From positions 560,001-624,000 of the forward strand of contig JAQFVV010006476.1 in assembly GCA_028023455.1 (NCBI GenBank): 64,000 nucleotides of DNA, given 5' to 3'. Position numbers and translations under genes: made by a program. Every line of letters starts with the position of its first letter. The first letter of the stretch is position 1. Positions 10,576-21,700 of this stretch are shown here, one piece after another. The notes below the pieces were generated by a model. It ran no database searches, was not told the origin of the DNA, and saw only the letters and a list, made by a program, of their open reading frames with translations. Source of the DNA: Epiperipatus broadwayi. Lineage: Eukaryota; Onychophora; Udeonychophora; Euonychophora; Peripatidae.

Positions 10576-11739
10576 TAATAAACTTGTATGTTTCAGTTAA
10601 TAGAAATTAAGATGTTTGAATGAAGTAATATTCTTTTTTTAAATTTTTGGAAATTCATCTCCCCTACCCCTTTCATTTTTTTATACAAAACTGAATTATA
10701 TTTTAGAGGAATAGTTTTTAATTGAAATGTGAGTTTAAAGTAATATAATTTGTTACAGTCCTTTAATCCATTGTATTTAGTTTCTTGATTGTGGTCTTTG
10801 TTAATTGCAATATAAGCTTATCTCCTGAAATTTCTCCTTGTTGATTAGATGGATACTTGACTCATTTATTCATCGAATCTATAACTTCAAATGTATTGTC
10901 AAGATTATATTTTTCAGATAATTTTCTATTTTATTAATTTTGATTTCCCTTTTTTAATCTGGGAGATAAGTTTTCAAACTCAGGATTTCAAAAACCAAAT
11001 GCCAACATGCTATCTACTACAAATTGAAATGATCTCAATCAATTAAATAATTTAAGAAAATAAATCATAAAAAAGTCTTTTGATTAAATTTAATTATAGC
11101 GAAATAAACATTTACTCAGTATCACTCTCCAGTTGCTTATTATTTAATATATTTTTTTAATTTTGTTTTTATTTATAGATAAACATTTTGTATATAAAAC
11201 AATATTAAAATATTCATTGTCATATTTGCAGAATAGAGATGGTATGACTTACTTTGAATACATCTGAATTAATATACAAATTTCAATTTACTAATAGATG
11301 CAAGAATATTTGTAATAAATAATGGAAGTACATATACTTTAAAAGAATCTTGAATTGCTATAATATCACGGGAAATCGGAACAATCAATTAATAGCAGAA
11401 TTGTTCTTTCATGAAGTAGTAGCAGGTTGATAACATTCAAAATTTATTTAAAGATTAGCATTATATACATTAGCACACAATTTCATATATATATATAATT
11501 AGTTAACAGTATATGTATGTGTAAAAGCCAATTAGAGCACTGATTAAATTATTTGATCACTGCATGACATTAAAAATTCAACCAATCACTATGGAGGAAA
11601 TATGTTTTCCCTGTATTGATATGGACAATGATCTACACTTCAAAGCATTTAAAGAGAGGGTTTTCTTTGAAACATTAATGTTTTATTCTTCTTTACTTTC
11701 TTTGCATTTCTTCATAAAAGATAAAGAAAATTGAGAATG
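10576..11739. other. ASH2L intron, nothing recognised
   Basis: AT-rich, with short TA microsatellites; no element supported. Confidence 0.45.
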
Positions 11740-11775
11740 CTCTGATGAAGACTGTCGGACAGTCGAAACTGTCAG
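11740..11775 (+). ncRNA. Hammerhead-ribozyme-like motif (GACTG family)
   Basis: CTGATGA, A, then GACTGTC/GACAGTC, GAAAC, TGTC and AGG. Stem III would be AC/GT around one T, leaving C as the cleavage base (a GTC site). The next bases AG pair with CT just upstream of the core. It is the best-formed core of this family. Confidence 0.55.
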
Positions 11776-12074
11776 GAAAATAAAAAAAAATTTTTGCATT
11801 GAAAGTATATATGAGAGGAGTTATTATAAGCAATATATATAAACATTAATGTTCTGTAGCATAATTATTTTTTAATGCTACGTAGTGATTGAACCAATAA
11901 TTTAACCAGTTCTTTGGTGTTTAATTGATTATATGCATACATGCATTCACCTTGAGAATGAATGTGCTTTTGTGTGTAGCATCCATAGTCTTTTCCGCCA
12001 GTTATTTTTTTTATATTAATAATGGTTTCAATATTCTTTTTACTTTATACTAATACATTTGAAATTTTTTTTAG

Positions 12075-12134
12075 ATTTCTATAAATTTTGGACCAGATTT
12101 AAAATATCCTCCAAAAGACACAGAATTTAGACCG
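12075..12134 (+). CDS. ASH2L: ASH2L, internal exon (SPRY domain, part 3)
   Basis: A 60-bp exon between TTTTTTTTAG and GTATGT, phase 0 on both sides. It encodes 20 residues, ISINFGPDLKYPPKDTEFRP. The ASH2L family reads '[20 protein letters not shown]' here, the last SPRY beta-strand and the start of the C-terminal tail. It links SAV of the previous exon to MCEM of the terminal exon. No ATG is needed, because the exon is internal. Confidence 0.96.
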
Positions 12135-12416
12135 GTATGTTTAACTTTTTATGCATAAAGTGTTAAGATATAAATATACTTGAATTTTTTGTTTCAAATA
12201 TAATTTATAGTTAATTAGTTATTCTTGTAACGATAAGAGAATGGTAAATAAAACTTTTATTAAAATGCAATTTGAACATACCGATTGGATTTTTATCAGA
12301 TAATTTTTAAATTCTATCTATGGTTTTGGTTTAGAGCTTTGTAAATTACGATTGCCCCAAATCTCAGCTGTATGAAGTCCATTCATTATTACAAATCCAT
12401 AATTCAGCAAACACTG

Positions 12417-12429
12417 GGGGGGGGGGGGG
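12417..12429 (+). repeat. 13-bp homopolymer G run
   Basis: Thirteen consecutive G in an otherwise AT-rich intron, a possible assembly or polymorphism hot spot. Confidence 0.9.
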
Positions 12430-12639
12430 CAGGAATGGTTGAACCTAGTCTTTGAATAAATGAATATTGATAGCATTCTCATTTGGATTTAGTTGTAGCC
12501 CAAGACTGTTTTTGACTAAGTGGTATATATTTTTAAAATCATACTGCCATTTATAAAAAATAATTAATTTTATTCTTCATTTTCCCTTTACATTTTAATC
12601 AATGAATAGTAAAGCATTTTACTTATGCCTTTATTACCA

Positions 12640-13215
12640 TGTAATTTTTTATTATTTATTTAATATATGATTTTTTTGACAGTTTAATTATTAACAAAAT
12701 ATAAAGAAATCTGTCAGATGTTGGTGGCCTAGGGGTTAGCATAGCTGTCTTCCAAGCAGCTGGTCCGGGTTTGCTTCGCGGTCAACGCTTTGACATATAA
12801 AATGTATATATATAAATCTATAGAAATTCCAACCAGGAGATAGATTCATTAATGGCTATTGACTTTTTCAATTCTGCCCCTATAGCCATATGTAATTCAG
12901 TTTGTGTTTGCTCACATTTTATATAGATTAGTAGCTAATTAATTTTTATATGAGTATAATATCTGGCTGTTCTGAATCCGCTGATGAGAATCCAGTTGGG
13001 TTTAGGAAGATCAAATGCGGATTGTTTTATTCTTGTATCTGCAAAAAGAAATTTGTTTGCAACATCAAAAGAATTCTGTTTTTACGTCATAATTCTTTGA
13101 TTCTAAATTCTTGGTTGATTTGAAATGAGTCTTAGGTGGTGAAACTAAATCTTGAGTTATTGAGAAGCTTGAGCTGCTGTTGAACAGCTTTTTACATATT
13201 TTCTGTGAAGCAACT
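12640..13215 (+). repeat. Z-family dispersed repeat, copy 1, carrying a nested SINE
   Basis: It shares GAAATTCCAAyvAGGAGATA-type sequence, TTCTGAATC...TGATGAGA...TCCAG, and CATAAGAATTC-like blocks with copies at 41530-42000 and 42600-42960. The copy at 41.5 kb lacks the SINE and shows the uninterrupted site. Confidence 0.68.
12713..12813 (+). mobile_element. tRNA-derived SINE inserted in a Z repeat
   Basis: GGTGGCCTAGGGGTTAGCAT (A box) and GGTCCGGGTTTGCTTC (B-box area) are followed by TTTGACATATAAAATG and an AT tail. A 6-bp AAATCT duplication flanks it (12707-12712, 12814-12819). Confidence 0.75.
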
Positions 13216-13945
13216 TCTTTTCTGATATCTGGCACAGGAGTGTGTGAAAGATCAGGACGTCAATACAAAGGAGTAGATTGGAGTGTACTGGTAAAATTTC
13301 TGATCACAGTATTTGAATATTTTTATGACTCAAGTGTAAAATTTTTTGTAAAAAAAATATTATCAAATGAGATTTTTTTATAACATTTTTTCTCCCAAAA
13401 ATTTTAAGCTCTGATAAAAACTTGTTTAATGGAAACTAAGCATAAAAAAAAATATGTATATGCATGGAAATAAATGCACGATTATTTATATTGATTGTTT
13501 TATTGCTGTTATTTGTGATTATGAAAATTAAATATTACTGTTTCATTTTATAATGAAATATATAAATACACATGTGCATAGAAAGGGTTGTTTTATTTAG
13601 CATATTTTATAATTTATTAAATATTCACAAAGGCCTTCTTGATGTAGTGATTAATGTCTGCTATCTATGTCTTAAAGTGAAACTGGTAATCCATTTAACA
13701 GCTGAAAAATTCAAGATAAGTGATCATAGTATCTCATTATTATTATAAATAGTAACTCGTTAATTTATGATTACTAAATAGATATCTAGCTATAAATATT
13801 TAGAATATAAACATATTTGCTTAGTTTGCTGAATATTCATTATTTCTCTAAGAAGGGGCCTAGAAAGATTTTCACTATATATTAGAGCTACTGACGGCCT
13901 TTTTTCCTTTTATTTATATATTCAGATGTAGGTCTATTCACAAAA
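13216..13945. other. ASH2L intron, nothing recognised
   Basis: AT-rich; no supported element. Confidence 0.45.
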
Positions 13946-14102
13946 TACATCTGAAAATGATAATTCACAAGTCAGATTCCCAAATAATCATTTAAATAAA
14001 CTTGCAAATGATGCCCATTAATGGACATTATTTATAAGTTTATTTAAATGGTTCTTTGGGAATCCGACTTGTGAATTATTGTAAGATCATTTTCAGACTT
14101 GG
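13946..14102. repeat. Foldback repeat
   Basis: CATCTGAAAATGA...AATTCACAAGTC near the left end is reversed near the right end (GACTTGTGAATTATTG...TCATTTTCAGA). Arms are about 70 bp, and the central sequence is short. MITE-like, unassigned. Confidence 0.75.
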
Positions 14103-15142
14103 TTGTTCCATGAATAAGTTTATATTATTAGAATTTCACCTATATTTAGACATACACACATGAAAATTTTGTATATACAAATGTGATGCTAAATTTAGGA
14201 TTCTTGATTTGAAGTGCTTAGTCCCATTCAAAACTGTGTTCTTAAATTTTATTAAAACAAGATTATTGTACGACAGATATAATCTATAAGGCATATAGCA
14301 AGTTTCAAATCAAATGTCTTACCTTTATATCAAGTTTGTATCACTTCAGATGCAACTAGTATTTATTTATTCAGGTATTATGCTTGCATTTAAACTATAA
14401 ATTAATAATTATGTAATAAATAAAGAATAAATAGAAAATATTCTAATTATTCCTACAATCAAAATAATTAACTGCGATCTTAAATTAATAATGAAAGTTA
14501 AGTATGAAAAAAGCTTTCGTAAGTCATCAAAAATATTGCTTGGTTTTGATAGTATTTTTTTTCCCATGTAAGCTTTCACCTGGAGATAACTAGAAGAAAT
14601 TATCACCCTTTCCTCCGTGTGTTTTTTTTTTGTAGACATCTGTTTTGGGTTATTTTTTTAAACCTCGTTTTTTAAAAATATTTCTTATACTATTAAGATT
14701 TAAAATGCTAAAAAAAATTTTGGATTTTAATTGATGGTAAACTGCTTCATATTTATATATAGGATCCTTTAAATGTTTACATAGGATATTAGATTTTAAT
14801 TTTTACTAACAATCATTATATTTAATTTACATTTAAATAAATCTCAATTCTTTGTAACTATCAACCTATTATTCTTGGATCTCTTTAATCGATTAATATT
14901 TACAGAGAACTGATTTAAGATTCTTTTTAAGTTTGGGTTAATTACAAACATGCTTCTCTTCTTTTAGGAATCAATGGAAACTAGATAATACATAAATGAG
15001 GACACTGGATTGCATACATGCATTTAATAGCCATCTTCTATTATGTTATTGAATAGAACTTCAAAGTTCAAACATCCTAAGGTTTTGAACCTAAGGCAAT
15101 CTGTTTGACTCCTTCAGATATATACAACCTCAGATGATGTAT
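14103..15142. other. ASH2L intron, nothing recognised
   Basis: AT-rich; no supported element. Confidence 0.45.
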
Positions 15143-15150
15143 ATCAAAAC

Positions 15151-16259
15151 GGTTGTCGTAGAATAGCTGCTAAATCCCACTCGATGGCGCAGTTATCACG
15201 CTAAAATTATAAAATATGATCATTCACGGGCCGTTAATTATAATCATTTTGATGTGTTTTTTGTAATGCGAAAATAAAAACAAAAAGAAAATCCTCTTTT
15301 TTAAATATTATTTTTTATTAACGTATACAAATTAAATGATAATAATAAATGTAAAATAAAATAAACAAATTACAATTTGATTCGTCTTTTTTAGTTTTCT
15401 TTTTATTAGAAAAAAATCAATTTTCTTTCGGAGATTTTTTTACTGGGGTTACGGCTTTTTTTTTTTTTTTTTTGTTTACCGCTAGTTTTTATTTCAAATA
15501 GAATGATAACTAAAAGTAAAACTTGTTACGTTTAGGGTTAGTTTTAGCATTAGGTTTAGCTTTAGGGTTAGTTTTAGGGTTAGGTTTACGGTTAAAATAA
15601 AAAATATCAAAATCGTATTTTTGTAAATATTTTTTTTTACTAACATCTATAAAATAAATGATAACAATAAACGTAAACTATATTCAACAAAGAATAACAG
15701 TAGTCGGAGAAAAGAAACTAAAACTTTTTTAAACGACAAATATATATATATAAAATGTTTATAATATATGCTTTTTATGACATTTAAAAAAACAGTGTAC
15801 AATTGTACTTTTCTTACTGGATATTTTTGTGTTAATGCTTTTTTTTTTATTTCAAAAATATACACACGCTACAATCTTAAAATGTCTCGTGGAATGTTAT
15901 GAACAGTACGTTACTTGACTCGTTACCTAATTCAAAATAACTTTATACATATATCTCGTCAACATTTACTACTTAAAACTTCAATACACTACGTTTCCAA
16001 CCAATTCAAAAAAACACACCCTCTCCCCAAGCCGTAATCATTTTATAAACTGTGCGAATTCGGAAAATGTATTTTCTGCGTAAAACATACATGCTGTACT
16101 GCGACGCGACATAGCGGTCTGCAATCTGTAGCACAACAAAAAAGTTGTATTATAGAAAATTCAGGTTCGAAGGTGTCGGCCGCGGAAACAGCATTTTTAT
16201 GTGTTTTAGCGCGAAAACAGCGCCATCCAGTGGGATATATCTGCTCATCGACGACAACC
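15151..16259. mobile_element. Non-autonomous DNA transposon, 1,109 bp, with 8-bp target duplication
   Basis: Exact ATCAAAAC duplications flank it (15143-15150 and 16260-16267). Terminal inverted repeats begin GGTTGTCGT and run about 60-80 bp with mismatches, including TCCCACTCGATGGCGC at the left and its reversed partner at the right. No transposase frame is present. The interior is AT-rich with long T runs and a telomere-like block. An 8-bp duplication fits hAT, P or Merlin-type transposition; the termini do not let me choose. Confidence 0.85.
15530..15592 (+). repeat. Telomere-like TTTAGGGTTAG repeats inside the transposon
   Basis: Degenerate repeats of TTAGGG and TTTAGGGTTAG spaced by short variants. 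This is an interstitial telomere-like tract and not a chromosome end. Confidence 0.75.
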
Positions 16260-16267
16260 ATCAAAAC

Positions 16268-16689
16268 TATAATTCTTACATTTAATATCTGAAAGTTAGC
16301 CTAAACTCAAAACTTAGAAAGTTTCAAATCATATTATATTTGAATAAGCAAAGATGACTGCAGACAAATATGTGCAATGTAATTTCATTGATAAAAACCA
16401 ATAGCTGGAAACTAGTCATTATTGTTGATTCATACTTACATAAATAGTTTTTCTGTGACTTACTACTAATGTAGCATAAGTTAGGAAGTCATAAGTTTAG
16501 AATGATTATAGGCAAATTATGATTGATTAAAGCCTTAATTTGTAATAAAACTTAAATAATTAGCTATCACTTGTCTTAAGATATGTTGCAGGACTTTTAT
16601 TAGAATCATGAAGTATGGTAGTATTAAGACTAATATGAACACATTTAATCAAAGTGTAGAAAATTATTTTCTATTTATTGGTATATGTA
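16268..16689. other. ASH2L intron, nothing recognised
   Basis: AT-rich; no supported element. Confidence 0.45.
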
Positions 16690-17160
16690 TATAATGTGGA
16701 CCAGTTTAAAAATGACCAATTCTCCAAGTTGACTACAGCGTCTTCTCTAAATCAGCATGTTACATAACATAGCTTTATTCATCACAAAAATTTTAAGATT
16801 TTAATATATTTGGATCACAAGTTGTTTCATATTGTCATAGATCTTCAGCGCTCTCCTTGCTAACATGAAATGAAAATGTTGTTGCGATTCATAGCTTCAC
16901 TGCCATACATAATTTGAATCATTTCCTCTGTTTCAATGGCAGTTTTTCCCATTTCAAAACAAAATTTAATGATAGCATCTTGCTATTCCATCATGTGTTA
17001 AAATACAGAATATAGTCTTAAGTAATAATTTGTGATCCAGATATGTTAATAGTGCCCTAAAAATTTTATGGAAAATAAATGCAGTGATTCAGAGATGGTA
17101 CTGCTGGAAGCTTGGAGAGAACACATTACCTTTTTATTACCACACACTTTATATATATAC
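16690..17160. repeat. R-family palindromic repeat, copy 3
   Basis: Landmarks TTCATAGCTTCACTGCC, TTTGAATCATTTC and TTCAAAACAAAATTTAATG, with the right arm at 17040-17150. It ends about 60 bp before the terminal ASH2L exon. Confidence 0.7.
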
Positions 17161-17220
17161 CCATTATGTTTTAATTTTAATGTTAACTTTTTATGGCATA
17201 TTTCTTTTTTTTTTTTCCAG

Positions 17221-17328
17221 ATGTGTGAGATGGCTTTAGAAGCTCAAGTCGAGCAGACTCTTTCTGACATGCTTTTTCATATTGAGAATGAAGGCAAACT
17301 GAAATTAGATTTAAGTTGTTGGACGTGA
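17221..17328 (+). CDS. ASH2L: ASH2L, terminal coding exon
   Basis: The exon follows a strong T-rich acceptor ending TTTTTTTTCCAG and carries the TGA stop. It encodes MCEMALEAQVEQTLSDMLFH then IENEGKLKLDLSCWT. The start resembles the conserved ASH2L C-terminal helix '[22 protein letters not shown]'; the last ~12 residues differ from vertebrates, as is usual for this tail. A longer open frame from 17068 includes intron and an R repeat, so that start is spurious and the acceptor at 17219-17220 sets the exon edge. Confidence 0.96.
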   Translation: MCEMALEAQVEQTLSDMLFHIENEGKLKLDLSCWT

Positions 17329-17440
17329 TTTGTAATTTGTTTACAGTATTTTACACAAAACATTGAATCATGAATTTTTGTACATTTTTTTTTATGATTG
17401 TATTTTTTTTTTAAATAAAGGACTTTTTTTTTTTTAAGAA
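17329..17440 (+). promoter_or_regulatory. ASH2L: ASH2L 3' UTR with polyadenylation signal
   Basis: AATAAA at 17414-17419, about 90 bp after the stop, followed by a T-rich stretch. The 3' UTR is short. Confidence 0.75.
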
Positions 17441-18899
17441 AATAATTTTTTTCGCTTTCCTTTATTCTTAAAATTGAAAAAAATCAAATTTTTACCGTTG
17501 CATTTAAAGTTCAATTTCCTAACGAGTAATTTATGTAATACTGTATAAATTTTACAAGTGCAATGTTTTAAATTGTAATTATATAGAAGGTAATCAAATC
17601 TCCACATCGCACCATTGAACAAGAGCTTAAAACTGCAAGGATACATATTCTCACCTTAGCTATAAGATAGTCTTTAAGGAAATAAGAGCGGCCGTCTTAT
17701 TTCAGAATTCAAATGTTAATTTATGAGCCAATCTTAAGTGTCTAGAAGTGAGAGCATGAATATCTAAATATATATACAATTTTTCATGAATACAGGATAA
17801 AAATATTGATGATAAATATCAATTTCACAGAATCATACATATTTTTGTATTGAATGTGTTGGCTATATTTCAAGATATATAACTACCAATACATATTTTG
17901 AAGGTTTTATTATGAATTCATTAACTACATCCAGGTTTATATCTTGCTGCAATAAGTTACAACTTAATGTGTAGAACAACCAGCTTTGTATAAACTCATA
18001 TGAAACCTTTCTAGATCTCATCCAATTAGTAATAGGATTGAAGAAGTTTTCTAGATGAAATAGTCTACATAGTATTCTTTAGTAGTTGTATGTAGATCCA
18101 TTTAACATAAACTATGTGATATTAGATGACTTCTTCAAATCCTGTTACGAGATGGATTTTTAGCTTTGAAAACATGTATATTTTATCTATTGTCTTGCTT
18201 TTCTTTTCTATTTTACAAGTAATTTTCATTTCTGTCAACATGTGATAAACTATTTGTTCTTTCTACTGCTTTTTACAAAAAATTTACTTCCAATTTGGAA
18301 ATGTAGGCTTCCAGGCATTAATTCATACTTAACAGTCAAAATGTATTTGTCTTGTATCACAATGAAGTCATTATGTGCTGTTAATTAAAAGGAGAATTTT
18401 GATTCCTCTTGGAGGCCTTAAAGGAACCAGGCAGGGCAAATTCCTAATGTCCACTCCATACATTCTTATTGCATCTTTTATTACTATGTGATTATTCATA
18501 TACTATACAAACATGGATGGGCTGGTCACCAACATGCATTAGCCAGCATGGTGAGTTTATTGGTTTTTTATCTGAGTTTAAGAAACACCATGGTCTTTCT
18601 TTTCAGTTGCCTGATAGCTCTTAACTGAAATGTCAGTTGACTTTTTTTGAAGGCAGAATGAATGCACGTGAATGAAAAAATTTTTTTTTTCTGATATTTA
18701 CAATCATGACAGACAAAAATAAATCAAGGTCCTTATAGGCAGCAGTTAGTGACTGAAGGCAGAGGGTGCTAATAATCCTATGACCTTTTATTTAGGTACT
18801 TACAACTGAGATCACTTAAATGAAGGAAGATTGCAAGAATTGGAAAAAGAACTGTCTCATATTAAATGAGATTATTTGAAGAGACAATTTAAAAAGTGG
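17441..18899. other. Gap between ASH2L and PARG, start; contains an imperfect inverted repeat
   Basis: No gene seen. An imperfect inverted repeat spans about 18019-18168 (TAGGATTGAAGAAG at the left, CTTCTTCAAATCCTG at the right). Confidence 0.5.
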
Positions 18900-19985
18900 A
18901 CATGTACTGTACTACAAAGGCACAAATATTGGAAGTTCAAATGGAATCGGATTCATTATAAATAGAAAGTAGAACATTGTGGAGATTAATGGTTTATCGG
19001 ACAGAGTGACAAGATTAGTTATTCCACTTACTAGCGGGTAATTCAGGTTTATGCCCCAATAAGTTTTCATAGCAATGAAATACTAGAGGATTTTTATATG
19101 GGTGTACAAAAGGCTTATAATGAGTCCAAACAACCTTTTAAAATTGTAATTGGAGAGTTTAATGCTGTAATTGGTAAATAATTGAAAGTGCTGTAGATAA
19201 ATTTGTTTGTGGTGATAGAAATGATAGGACATAGACTTACGGAGTTTGCAAAAAAAGAAAAACTTTATACTATGAATTCTTTTTTTTTTTTTGAGAAAAA
19301 TGTTAAATGGAAATGGACATGAAAGCATCCAAATGAAGAAATAGCAGAACTGGACTATATTTTGACTAATAGAAAATACATATTTTAAGATTGTAATGTT
19401 CTTAACAAATTCAACCCAGAAAGTGATCATTGATTAATGAGATGTAAGATACATGTTAATGCAAAACTAGATAGACAAAATTATTAAGAAAAACAATATT
19501 CACAGTTGATATTTAATCTTGAGAAACATTCTAATGAATTTAAATTAGAACTTTCAAATCGTTTTCTAATATAAACAGATTTTGATCATGATTCAGATTT
19601 GAATGAAATTAATAGGACAATAACTAATACACTTTAAAAAACTGCAACAAAGATAGTTGTTAAAAAAAAAAAAAGCAATTGACCAGTAAAATTTCTACTG
19701 AGATTAGAGAATTTATGAAGAAAAGAAGGAATAATAAAATATATAAAAATGATGCATTAAAAAGAATTTCAAATTTTGTAAAATGGTGCAAAGACTTACA
19801 GTGATATAAGAAAATATAATTGTGAATTAGCAAGGAAAGCTATAGAAGAGATTAAGTCTCAAGAGTGTAAAACATTGTGGTAGTGGTAGCACACACTTTG
19901 CAATAAGAAAAAAAGATTCAATTTATCCAAACCACTTGGAACACTTTTTAGCAAAAAACTTTTTTATTGTACTTATATACCTATA

Positions 19986-20013
19986 TTTCGACTGTCCTGC
20001 AGTCTTATTCAGA
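19986..20013 (-). ncRNA. Hammerhead-like motif (degenerate)
   Basis: Minus strand: CTGAATA, AGACTGCAGGACAGTC, GAAA. The hairpin is intact, but the core has a substitution at the conserved G8 position. Confidence 0.35.
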
Positions 20014-20050
20014 ACCACTTTACTTTAATCTTTTAAAAAAAATTAAACTG

Positions 20051-20084
20051 GCTCTGAAGAAGACTGCAGATTAGTTGAAATATA
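20051..20084 (+). ncRNA. Hammerhead-like motif (degenerate)
   Basis: CTGAAGA, A, GACTG...TAGTT, GAAA. Stem II has mismatches. Confidence 0.35.
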
Positions 20085-20132
20085 GGTGAATGTAAAAAAA
20101 AAAGTTTTTTTAAAAAGATTAAAATAAACTGG

Positions 20133-20166
20133 CTCTGAAGAAGACTGCAGGATAGTCGAAATGTAA
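20133..20166 (+). ncRNA. Hammerhead-like motif
   Basis: CTGAAGA, A, GACTG...TAGTC (one wobble), GAAATGTA. Confidence 0.4.
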
Positions 20167-21700
20167 GTGAATGTGTATATAAGTACAATAAAAAAAGTTT
20201 TTTGCTAAAAAGTGTTCAAAGTGGTTCGGATAAATTGGATTTATATAAGATATTACGGCAAAAATAAAGGAAAGAGTGATTTTGGCAATATTTCTGAAGA
20301 AAAAAAAGATGTAACTATTATTAAAAAGAGAGATGACATGAAATGTATACAAGAGTTCTATCAAGAATTATATAGTAATAAAGAACAAGGAAAAGTACCT
20401 CCTACAACTAAAATTTTCTGAATTGCCCAGGATTTTAAATGAAGATATTAGACATGCAATTAAATTTACCAAGAAGGAAAAGTTCCAGGTAATGATGGAA
20501 TTATAATCCATATTCTAAAATAAGCAGGTGAAGAAATAGAAAAAAATTTGGCAAAATTATATACCAAATGTCTAAATGATAAAGATGTGCCAGATGATTG
20601 GGAAAATGCAGTACTAATATTAATATTTAAAAAAAATGGTAAAGAAGATATTAGAAATTGCAGAGCTATCAGTCTTTTATCAATTTCGTACTAATTTTTA
20701 CCAAGATAATTACAACTCATCTACAGAGAACTTTGGATTTCAACCAAAAGAATAAGCTGGATTTAAATGGTTTTAGTACAGTGAATCATATTCATGTAAT
20801 GAGAGAAGTTATAGAAAAGACCAATGAATGTGTGTTTCCATTATGCTTTGGATTTGTAGATTTTGGCACTTCATTCTGTAAGTATTTATTCAGTGATTAA
20901 AGCATTGGATCATCAAGGTATAGACCCATGATATTGTCATATTCTGAAGAATATTTATAAAAATGCAATAGCAACAAATTAGATTACATAATGATACTAG
21001 AAAGGTTAACATTGAGAAGAGTGTTAGGGTGCTTCCATATCTCAAAACTTTTTACAGCAGTGCTACAACTAGTATTTTGTGGATCAACATGGGAAGCTAA
21101 ATGAATAAAAACAAATTGAGATTATTTACATCATTTAGATTTTGCAGACGATAAAATTGTTTTTGCAAATAATGCTTCGGAGCTTCAGGAAATGTTGCAA
21201 GAGTTATCAGTTGAAAATTCAAAAATAGGATTAAAGGTAAATGTTAAAAAGACTACAGTAATGTTCAATGGATTTCTCAAAAGATGAAAATAAAGATTGA
21301 TAATGATGAGTTAGATGAAGTTAACAACTACAAATACCTTGGTCAGATTATTACTGCAGATGGAAACTGGATGAAATTAAGCTTAGTTGGAATGCTTTTG
21401 GTAGAAATAACAATATTAAAAAGAAATATGCCTATAGGTTTGAAATGGTTTTTAACGTGTTTTACTAGTTAAACAGGTGTTACTGACATTGTTGACAAAA
21501 TTAAGACTGAAATGGAGTTGGCGGGACTTATTGCTACAAGAGAAGATGATAGATGGACAGTTGAAGTCTTAAACTGGATTCCAAGTGGTTTTAAAAAGAT
21601 CTAGAAAGAGATCAAATAAAGTGCGGGGATGATGTGGGCAAGAAAAGTTAGAGATTATGGCTGAAAATGATGATAAAATTAAAATTTATAAATTGAATAA

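Larger units (their letters stand above)
19916..20240. repeat. Foldback with three hammerhead-like motifs, inside LINE A
   Basis: Arm 19916 to about 20030 is the reverse complement of about 20125-20240. Each arm carries one motif (19986-20013 on minus, 20133-20166 on plus), and a third lies in the centre (20051-20084). Shared sequence includes GCTAAAAAGTGTTC and GTACAATAAAAAA. Confidence 0.8.
18900..21700 (+). mobile_element. Decayed APE-type LINE copy A
   Basis: Endonuclease remains near 18940-19170 translate as IVEINGLSDRVTRLVIP and FKIVIGEFNAVIG. RT remains include NGKEDIRNCRAISLLSISY (about 20636-20692), HLDFADDKIVFANNASELQE (around the FADD catalytic motif near 21140) and the tail YKYLGQIITADGNW at about 21330. 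Many stops and frameshifts show it is dead. A foldback (19916-20240) is inserted in it. The arrangement resembles RTE-like endonuclease-RT elements. Confidence 0.85.

Noticed and set aside
15530-15592. Chromosome end
   Set aside because: The telomere-like tract is short, degenerate and enclosed in a transposon inside an ASH2L intron.
17068-17220. N-terminal extension of the open frame covering the last ASH2L exon
   Set aside because: It is R repeat and intron. A T-rich acceptor at 17219-17220 and ASH2L similarity start exactly at 17221.
19083-19430. 115-codon minus-strand frame
   Set aside because: It is the antisense shadow of the LINE A endonuclease region.
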